From Pacificimonas aurantium (GTDB taxonomy: Bacteria; Pseudomonadota; Alphaproteobacteria; Sphingomonadales; Sphingomonadaceae), in assembly GCF_020092905.1 (NCBI RefSeq), contig NZ_JAGSGB010000002.1, forward strand, positions 806,001 to 870,000: 64,000 bases of DNA, written 5' to 3'. The notes beneath the pieces are model-generated. The model was given only the letters and a program-made list of their open reading frames with translations, was not told the DNA's origin and searched no databases. Positions 58,476-64,000 of the stretch are shown here, piece after piece. The position numbers and the translations under genes are program-made. Every line of letters starts with the position of its first letter. Position 1 is the first letter of the stretch.

Positions 58476-59414
58476 CTAATGTTCGTAGCCAAGAACGTCG
58501 GCTTCTATGACCGTTCCGTCCTCGTCGAAGACGCGGAAATCCGGATCTGCCAAGAGATGCCCGACGCAGCTTACCTGCAGCCGCGCTGCTTCGGCGGCCT
58601 CTTTCAGTTCCTGTTCTCGACCCGGCGGCAGCGAGAAGAGCAGTTCATAGTCGTCGCCGGCCCGCGCCGCGGCGAGTAGGTCGTCGGTGCCGGAAACGAG
58701 GGGGCGCGCCGCGTCGGAAAGCGGAAGCGATTTCAGGAAGATCTCCACGCCGCAACCGCTGGCGCGCGACAATCGCCTTGCATCGATTAGCAGGCCGTCG
58801 CTGACGTCCATCGCGGCGGTCGCGCCGATGGAAGAGAGTTTCTCGCCGAAGCTGACCCTCGGCATGGGAAGCCGGTAGCGCCGCTCTAGAAACCGGTTCG
58901 GCTCGATCTCGCCGCGGCGGGCGGCAAGGCCGAGACCCGCATCCCCGATCGTCCCCGTGACGTAGAGCCGGTCTCCGGCGGCGCCGCCGACCCGGGCGAC
59001 GGCCCGGCCCACCACATCGCCAATGGCGGTGCAGCCCAGACTCGTCGTAGGAGCCCGAACCGTGTCGCCGCCCCACAGTTCGACGCCGAACTCGGCAAGC
59101 ACTCTGCCGAGGCCGTCGGCGAACCCCTGGAGCCAGGGTTCGTCTTCCCCCGAAAGCGAGAGGCCAAGAAGAACGCCCCTCGGGGTAGCGCCCTTCGCCG
59201 CGAGATCGGACAGGTTCACCGCGACCAGCTTCCACGCGATATCGGACGGGCTGTCGTCCGGAAGATAGTGCACGCCCTCGGCTATAATGTCGTGGGTCAG
59301 AACGAGGTTGCGCCCGATGGGCGGTGACCAAAGAGCCGTATCGTCGGCGAGGCCCGCCGCCGTCTCGTTGGCCGCCAGCGGTCTCAGCAGGTCGATGATA
59401 TCGGCTTCGCGCAT
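58476..59414 (-). CDS. thiL: thiamine-monophosphate kinase
   Basis: 312 residues of the PurM/AIR-synthase fold. The N-terminal AGLADDTALW metal-binding region is followed by LVLTHDIIAEGVHYLPDDSP, DIAWKLVAVNLSDLAAKGA and ELWGGDTVRAP. AAMDVSDGLLIDARRL is near the centre. It phosphorylates thiamine monophosphate to the diphosphate cofactor. It lies 33 bases after nusB in a rib-nusB-thiL run that is commonly conserved in proteobacteria. Confidence 0.96.
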   Translation of the reverse strand: MREADIIDLLRPLAANETAAGLADDTALWSPPIGRNLVLTHDIIAEGVHYLPDDSPSDIAWKLVAVNLSDLAAKGATPRGVLLGLSLSGEDEPWLQGFADGLGRVLAEFGVELWGGDTVRAPTTSLGCTAIGDVVGRAVARVGGAAGDRLYVTGTIGDAGLGLAARRGEIEPNRFLERRYRLPMPRVSFGEKLSSIGATAAMDVSDGLLIDARRLSRASGCGVEIFLKSLPLSDAARPLVSGTDDLLAAARAGDDYELLFSLPPGREQELKEAAEAARLQVSCVGHLLADPDFRVFDEDGTVIEADVLGYEH

Positions 59415-59447
59415 CGGCGATGCCTTAGCGGGGGATGCAGGCCGCGC

Positions 59448-59918
59448 CTACTTGCCGCTGCGCACCCGCTTGGCGACGGTATCGAGAACCCCGTTTACGA
59501 ATGCGGGCTCGGGCGCCTCGTAGAAGGCCTTCGCGATATCCACATATTCGCTGATCACCGCCCCTGTGGGAACGTCGGGGCGCGCGGTCAGCTCATAGAC
59601 GCCGCAGCGCAGGATCTGGAGCATAGGCCGGTCGAGGCGGTCGAGCGACCAGCCCTCGGCGAGGGCACCGCCGATGAAGCCGTCGAATTCCTCCTCACGC
59701 AGGGCCACGCCAGAGACGATGTCGTCGAAGAAATCGGCATCCGCATCGGCGAACTCGTCGCCTTCGATTTCGCGGCCGAGGCGGTGCTCGTGAAATTCAC
59801 GCAGCAAGGTGGGAACGGGCGCATCAGACATCGCGCGCTGATAAAGAGCCTGCACGGCCGCGAGCCGCGCGGCGGGCCGAGAAGGACGGGCTGGTCTTGG
59901 AAGGGGGGGAGAAGTCAT
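59448..59918 (-). CDS. nusB: transcription antitermination factor NusB
   Basis: 156 residues, all helical. ARLAAVQALYQRAM at the start and the ILRCGVYELTAR, VPTGAVISEYVDIAKAFYE signature at about residues 105-140 are diagnostic. It binds boxA RNA with NusE in rRNA antitermination complexes. It lies 67 bases after ribH; the ribH-nusB-thiL order is widely conserved. Confidence 0.96.
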   Translation of the reverse strand: MTSPPLPRPARPSRPAARLAAVQALYQRAMSDAPVPTLLREFHEHRLGREIEGDEFADADADFFDDIVSGVALREEEFDGFIGGALAEGWSLDRLDRPMLQILRCGVYELTARPDVPTGAVISEYVDIAKAFYEAPEPAFVNGVLDTVAKRVRSGK

Positions 59919-59985
59919 CGGCGGGCATGTAGGGATGACCGCACCGAAACTCTAGCCGCTTTCCGCCGGTGACGTGTCCGGCCGC

Positions 59986-60405
59986 CTAGCTATAAAGGTC
60001 GCGAAGAGACATCAGGGCCAGTGCGGCCTTCGCCGCTTCGCCGCCCTTGTCCTTCTCGTCGCGCCGCGCGCGAACGCGCGCCTGCTCCTCGTTTTCGACG
60101 GTCAGAATGCCGTTCCCGATCGCCAGCCCGTCGAGCGTCAGCGCCATGATGGCCCGTGCGCTTTCACCGGCGACGATCTCGAAATGATAGGTCTCGCCGC
60201 GGATGACCGTTCCCAGAGCCACATAGGCGTCATACTTGCCGCTCTGATCGGCAAGCGCGATGGCGGCCGGAATTTCCAGCGCACCCGGTACGGTGATGGT
60301 GTCGTGCGTGTGACCCTGCGCTTCGAGCGCCTGCTGCGCGCCCTCAAGCAGCGCGTCGGCAAATTCGTCGTAGAACCGGGCTTCGACCAGCAGCAGTTTT
60401 GCCAT
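59986..60405 (-). CDS. ribH: 6,7-dimethyl-8-ribityllumazine synthase
   Basis: 139 residues. It has the [13 protein letters not shown] strand-helix start, the substrate motif [14 protein letters not shown], and [17 protein letters not shown] with the catalytic-region His. It condenses the ribityl-diaminouracil with dihydroxybutanone phosphate. Its ATG overlaps the ribE stop (TAATG), so the two enzymes are translationally coupled, and the usual ribBA gene is not between them. Confidence 0.96.
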   Translation of the reverse strand: MAKLLLVEARFYDEFADALLEGAQQALEAQGHTHDTITVPGALEIPAAIALADQSGKYDAYVALGTVIRGETYHFEIVAGESARAIMALTLDGLAIGNGILTVENEEQARVRARRDEKDKGGEAAKAALALMSLRDLYS

Positions 60406-61013
60406 TATTTGCCTTCTTTCAGGGCCGACATGCGGTGGAGGTAGCGAGCCAGCGTGTCGATCTCGACATTCACCTCGTCGCCGACTTGCTTCGCCCCATG
60501 CGTGGTCAGGTCCGCCGTATGGGGAATGAGATTGTAACTGAAGCGGACCCTGTCCTGGTCGTCTTCGACCCTGTTCACGGTGAGAGACGCTCCGTCCAGC
60601 GTGACCGATCCTTTGGGTGCGAGAAACGGTGCCAGATCACGCGGCACTTCGATCCAGACCTCGTGGCTGTCGCCGATCCGCTCTTTCGATACCAGTTTCC
60701 CGACCGCGTCCACATGCCCGGTCACGATATGCCCGCCTAGCTCGTCGCCGATCTTCAGGGCGCGCTCCAGGTTGAGCCGTGCGCCGTCGTGCCAATGCGC
60801 GCCGACTGTCTTCGAAACCGTCTCCGCCGAAACATCGACGGCGAAGGCCCCGTCCTCCTTGGCGACGACCGTCAAGCAGGCGCCGGAACAGGCAATCGAG
60901 GCGCCCATGTCGACGTCCGAGAGGTCATAGGCCGTTTCGATCCAGAGCCTCAGGTCGCCCCTGTCCTCGCGGCGGCGGACGGTGCCGATATCGGTGATGA
61001 TTCCGGTAAACAT
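60405..61013 (-). CDS. ribE: riboflavin synthase alpha chain
   Basis: 202 residues, two repeated beta-barrel domains. Start [14 protein letters not shown] and the internal repeat start [15 protein letters not shown] are typical, with [11 protein letters not shown] and [11 protein letters not shown] as the paired substrate motifs. It dismutates two lumazines into riboflavin. It is 9 bases after ribD on the same strand, upstream of ribH. Confidence 0.97.
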   Translation of the reverse strand: MFTGIITDIGTVRRREDRGDLRLWIETAYDLSDVDMGASIACSGACLTVVAKEDGAFAVDVSAETVSKTVGAHWHDGARLNLERALKIGDELGGHIVTGHVDAVGKLVSKERIGDSHEVWIEVPRDLAPFLAPKGSVTLDGASLTVNRVEDDQDRVRFSYNLIPHTADLTTHGAKQVGDEVNVEIDTLARYLHRMSALKEGK

Positions 61014-61022
61014 GCTCGGCGC

Positions 61023-62021
61023 CTAGCGCGTCCTGTCGTAGATTTCGAGACGATCCGTGCCCAGGGTGCGCGTTTGAGCAAGGGTCCAGCGGCCATGAGC
61101 TGCAGAGAGGTTGGGCAGCTCGATCCGGCCCGCGCCCGGAGCATCATCGCCGATCAGGATGGGCGCGCGGTAGATCAGCAGTCTGTCGACCCGGTCTGCC
61201 GACAAGAGCGTACCGGCAAGTCCCGCGCCTCCCTCGACCAGAATATCGTTGAAAGGCAGCCCTTGGAGCTCCTCAGCGGTGCGCAGCAGCAGCCCCTCCC
61301 GGTCGCCGAGGCGGGCAGGCAGGTCCGGTAAGGTTGCAGACATCAGAAGAGGTACCGGGCTGCGCTCTTCCAGTCCGGGAAGTCGTACGGTGAGGGCCGG
61401 ATCGTCCTGTTCCCATGTGCCGCGGCCGGTCAGGATCGCATCGCTGTGCGCGCGCACCATATGCGCATGCGCACGCGCCTCCTCTCCCGTAATCCACTGG
61501 CTTTCCCCGCTCGGCAAAGCGACCCGCCCGTCGATGGATACAGCCAGTTTCAGACTGAGTCGCGGTCGGCCCAGCGCCATGCGCACGCGAAATCCCGCCT
61601 GCTGGCGTTCGGCGGCCCCGCGGCAAACATCTTCCACAACCTCGATGCCGGCGGCGCGCAGGCGGTCCATTCCCCGTCCGCTCGTTCGCGGGTCAGGATC
61701 TCCGGCGGCGATAATGACGCGGCGCGGTGCGGCGGCGGAGAGCAGGGCGGCACAGGCCGGGCCGCGCGAACTGTCATGGGCGCAAGGTTCGAGGGTTACG
61801 TAAACGTCCGCTCCGCGCACCGCGTTACCCGCATGGGCGAGCGCGTCGGCCTCGGCATGAGGCCTGCCGCCAGGCTGGGTCCAGCCGCGCGCCAGCACCT
61901 TTCCGTCCTTGACGATCAGGCATCCGACGCCCGGGTTGGGAGCAGTCCGGCCCGTACTGCGCGCAGCGAGCGAAAGCGCGGCGGCCATCCAGCTGGAATG
62001 GTCGCGCCGCGCGGGGGTCAC
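61023..62021 (-). CDS. ribD: bifunctional diaminohydroxyphosphoribosylaminopyrimidine deaminase / reductase
   Basis: 332 residues. The N-terminal deaminase has zinc ligands in HAEADALAHAG and TLEPCAHDSSRGPACAAL. The C-terminal reductase has LKLAVSIDGRVALP, SGESQWITG and ILVEGGAGLAGTLL. It carries out the second and third steps of riboflavin synthesis. Its start overlaps the stop of the upstream small membrane-protein gene by 4 bases (ATGA). Confidence 0.96.
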   Translation of the reverse strand: MTPARRDHSSWMAAALSLAARSTGRTAPNPGVGCLIVKDGKVLARGWTQPGGRPHAEADALAHAGNAVRGADVYVTLEPCAHDSSRGPACAALLSAAAPRRVIIAAGDPDPRTSGRGMDRLRAAGIEVVEDVCRGAAERQQAGFRVRMALGRPRLSLKLAVSIDGRVALPSGESQWITGEEARAHAHMVRAHSDAILTGRGTWEQDDPALTVRLPGLEERSPVPLLMSATLPDLPARLGDREGLLLRTAEELQGLPFNDILVEGGAGLAGTLLSADRVDRLLIYRAPILIGDDAPGAGRIELPNLSAAHGRWTLAQTRTLGTDRLEIYDRTR

Positions 62022-62344
62022 TCGACCGGCGCCGTTTCGGCTGCGCTCTCTTGCGGCTCATCCTCGAAATCCGCGAGCGCTTCGGCAGCGAGCTGATCGG
62101 CGACGGCGTCGGCCTGTTCGGAAAGGCGGCGCTCCTCTTCCTGCACAGCCAGCGCCTCCTCATAACCGCGATCGTCACTCCAGCTTTCGAAATAGTAGAG
62201 CTCGGGTTCGGGCTTCCAATAGCCGTACAGCCATTCCGCGAAAAACAGGGACGCGATCCCGAGAACGGCTCCGACGGAGACGAGAGCGCCGACCCATTGA
62301 CGCGGTTCGATAGCGGAGAGGCGGGTACGCAGTGCAGTCAGCAT
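62018..62344 (-). CDS. small membrane protein of unknown function, coupled to ribD
   Basis: 108 residues. One membrane helix near residues 18-40 (WVGALVSVGAVLGIASLFFA) is followed by an aromatic region (YGYWKPEPELYYFESW) and a very acidic Glu/Ala-rich tail that may be a coiled coil. I do not recognise a family. Its stop overlaps the ribD ATG. The link with riboflavin synthesis may be positional only. Confidence 0.65.
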   Translation of the reverse strand: MLTALRTRLSAIEPRQWVGALVSVGAVLGIASLFFAEWLYGYWKPEPELYYFESWSDDRGYEEALAVQEEERRLSEQADAVADQLAAEALADFEDEPQESAAETAPVE

Positions 62345-62389
62345 GGCGCCGAAGATAGGCGCGCATACCCGCCCTCGCCAGCTATTCCC

Positions 62390-63070
62390 TCACAGAGACT
62401 GCAGATCGAATACCACGCTGATACGCATGACCGATTCGACGGCCTCGTCTCCGCGGGTCGCGGGGACGAAGCGCCAGCGGCGCTCCGCCTGTTCGACCGC
62501 AGCCTGGTCGAGGCGTCTAGAGCCGCTGCTTTCGGCCACACTGGCGTCCCGCACCCGGCCGTCGGGTCCGATCCGCACCTCGACCACGACGGTTCCCTCT
62601 TCGCCGCGCCGTTTCGCGCCGTAGGGATATTCCGGCTGGAACCTGTCGAGATACCGGCGGTCCAGCCGGGCTTCGACGATCGGCGGTTCGGCCGGCGGCG
62701 TTTCGATGAACCGGTCACCCGAAATATCCCGGTCGTCGAAACTATAGTCGTCGAGCCCTGCATAGGGCGAACTCCACTCACCCGCCTCGACCGGAGGATC
62801 AGACGCCACAACAGGTGCATCGGGTTCAATCACGACCGTCGGCACCTCGTTGTTCAGCCTCACCTCGTCGCGAAATTCGACCTCAGGTTCGTCCGGCGGC
62901 GGTTCGGCAGGCCGGGGTATGTCCGCCACTGTGATCGAACCCGGTCGGATCGGACCGGGTGCCACGCCGGCCACATTCAAGGCGAGCCAGCCGAGAACCA
63001 TATGAGCCGCCACCGTGATCGCGATGGCCCGGCCACTCGGGCGGCCCGAAGTCTCCACATAGGTGTGCAT
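62390..63070 (-). CDS. tonB: TonB energy-transducing protein
   Basis: 226 residues from the ATG at 63070, preceded by GGGAGGAAG. One N-terminal membrane helix (AITVAAHMVLGWLALNVAG), with His in the helix as in classical TonB, leads into a Pro/Glu-rich spacer (PRPAEPPPDEPEVEF). The C-terminal TonB_C domain has PEYPYGAKRRGEEGTVVVEV and ends WRFVPATRGDEAVES, VMRISVVFDL. It transmits proton-motive force via ExbBD to TonB-dependent receptors such as the one at 49353. No exbBD genes are seen here. AT-rich direct repeats lie 30 bases upstream. Confidence 0.92.
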   Translation of the reverse strand: MHTYVETSGRPSGRAIAITVAAHMVLGWLALNVAGVAPGPIRPGSITVADIPRPAEPPPDEPEVEFRDEVRLNNEVPTVVIEPDAPVVASDPPVEAGEWSSPYAGLDDYSFDDRDISGDRFIETPPAEPPIVEARLDRRYLDRFQPEYPYGAKRRGEEGTVVVEVRIGPDGRVRDASVAESSGSRRLDQAAVEQAERRWRFVPATRGDEAVESVMRISVVFDLQSL

Positions 63071-63100
63071 GTCTTCCTCCCTCTCTTCTGAAGACATGTT

Positions 63101-63117
63101 ATATTATCACATATTAT
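63101..63117 (-). repeat. AT-rich direct repeat upstream of tonB
   Basis: ATATTAT occurs twice with CAC between (10-base period) in an AT-rich patch of the tonB upstream region, in contrast to the GC-rich surroundings. It may be part of the promoter or an operator; no known regulator site was matched. Confidence 0.3.
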
Positions 63118-63188
63118 TCCGGCCGGCACGAAATCAATTCGAGCCAGACTTTGAAAGGGCGGGGCACACAAGTCATCAAGCGCCCAAA

Positions 63189-63225
63189 CGAAAGAAAGGG
63201 CGGCGCGGTTTCCACCGCCCCGCCC
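63189..63225 (-). terminator. intrinsic terminator after catalase
   Basis: On the minus strand GGGCGGGGCGGT (63225-63214) pairs with ACCGCGCCGCCC (63209-63198) with one mismatch and a GGAA loop, followed by TTTCTTTCG. It lies 22 bases after the catalase stop. Confidence 0.75.
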
Positions 63226-63246
63226 TTCCCTGCGAGCCTATGAACG

Positions 63247-64000
63247 TCAGTCCTGCTTGACGGACTCCCGGTCCCAGAAGCGAACATTTCCGCACGCCTC
63301 GATAAAGGCTTCCGACCTATCGGCGTCGCTGAGGTCGAAGAATCCCTCATCCATGTAATTCCAGACGCCCGCCGCCTCGAACAGCGGCTTAACCGCCGGA
63401 ACGTAAGCGACGAATTTCGCATGAGCGAAGGCATCGTTCACGAAATCGATCGACGGCTTGTCCGCATTGTAGCGGCTCGCCGAGTCTTCGCTCATGACGA
63501 CGGCGACCGCATCATAGGTGACCGACGGGCCGCCATCGATTTTCTCGTCGGCTTCCATGACTTTGCCATCCGACAGCTTCGCGCCGCCTACGTGAGGGGC
63601 GACGATCTCGACCATGCCGCCGGCACCTTCGGCAGCCTTCTTGAGTGCCGAGACCACCTTCGCATCGCCGCCTTCGGCGATGTAGATGCCAAGCTTGCGG
63701 CCCTTGAAGCTGCCCGGACCGTTTTTGACGATCGACAGGGCCGGCGATTCCTTCAGATCCGTAATCGGGTCCTTCGCGGCCTTCGGCTTCTCCGGCAGTT
63801 CCGTAAAACCGAGACCGTCGGCCACTTCCTTGGCCAGACCCTCGTCGATGTGCCGCAGATGACCCACCATGCGCGTGCGCACGCGCATCTCCTGACATTT
63901 CGACAGTTCGAAGGTCAGTGCGTTCGCCATGTGGGTTTGCTCGACAGGCGTCTGCGAGATGTAGAACTGGCGCGCCTGGCTATAATGATCGGCAAAGGTC
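63247..64000 (-). CDS. large-subunit (HPII/KatE-type) catalase, 3' part
   Basis: The C-terminal 250 residues are visible; the N-terminus is beyond base 64000. The start of this part (DHYSQARQFYISQTPVEQTH, ALTFELSKC) is the clade 2 catalase region, with RMVGHLRHIDEGLA. A DJ-1/PfpI-like (class I GATase-like) C-terminal domain follows: GRKLGIYIAEGG, VVSALKKAAEGAG, VEIVAPHVGG. Two domains in one chain are typical of 700-plus-residue catalases such as E. coli HPII. It detoxifies hydrogen peroxide with heme. Heme-ligand residues are out of view. Confidence 0.9.
   Translation of the reverse strand, partial: TFADHYSQARQFYISQTPVEQTHMANALTFELSKCQEMRVRTRMVGHLRHIDEGLAKEVADGLGFTELPEKPKAAKDPITDLKESPALSIVKNGPGSFKGRKLGIYIAEGGDAKVVSALKKAAEGAGGMVEIVAPHVGGAKLSDGKVMEADEKIDGGPSVTYDAVAVVMSEDSASRYNADKPSIDFVNDAFAHAKFVAYVPAVKPLFEAAGVWNYMDEGFFDLSDADRSEAFIEACGNVRFWDRESVKQD

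Noticed and set aside
62022-62389. FMN riboswitch before ribD
   Set aside because: ribD is preceded by an overlapping gene and no RFN element motifs are visible.

Overview
The window looks like a chromosomal segment of a GC-rich alphaproteobacterium, most likely of the order Sphingomonadales. The evidence is the hybrid kinase CckA, a full CtrA box (TTAA-N7-TTAA), an alphaproteobacterial SOS box (GTTC-N7-GTTC) before recA, a TorF-family porin, a PHA granule-region protein, and a TonB-dependent receptor paired with a beta-propeller phytase. No phylogenetic computation was possible, so the order is an inference.

Layout. 1-2135 is a decayed prophage edge: a GH108 endolysin cut by the window edge, a coiled-coil membrane protein and a 5'-truncated tail spike on the minus strand, facing a tiny plus-strand operon ending in an AlpA-type regulator. 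2136-4527 is a PepSY / response regulator / sensor kinase operon. 4662-9946 carries an ABC-F ATPase, YjbQ, a glutathione transferase and a GGDEF-EAL protein. 9986-18269 (minus) holds an ABC exporter, recA, cckA, a PHA-system protein and gatB. 18444-25507 holds an AI-2E-family permease, gatCA, a SulP transporter coupled to a tandem universal stress protein, and a flavoprotein. 25526-32731 holds a prolyl oligopeptidase and, divergently, DUF3089 hydrolase, ruvX, pyrB and a catalytically degenerate dihydroorotase, then an amino-acid dehydrogenase behind tRNA-His.

32857-38546 is a nitrogen-related neighbourhood: glnB-glnA behind a good sigma-54 promoter, a convergent TorF porin with an NtrC-like palindrome, a candidate small RNA with its own terminator, and parE. 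38575-48063 holds a LysR regulator, a large periplasmic TPR/TonB_C-like protein, queC-queE and queF flanking a diguanylate cyclase with a CtrA box, and an overlapping sseA-metC-mscS set. 48119-56087 holds an acyltransferase, a TonB receptor-phytase operon with a PHO-box-like site, and a divergent PEP-carboxylase-like protein lacking several catalytic signatures. 56162-64000 (minus) holds the H+-pyrophosphatase, thiL, nusB, ribH, ribE, ribD, a tonB gene and the 3' part of a large-subunit catalase.

There is no CRISPR array, intact insertion sequence or obvious multi-gene defence system. The best novelty candidates are individual elements: the degenerate PEPC-like protein, the small RNA before torF, the apparent ATT start of ruvX, the CtrA-box diguanylate cyclase, and the PHO-box phytate operon.
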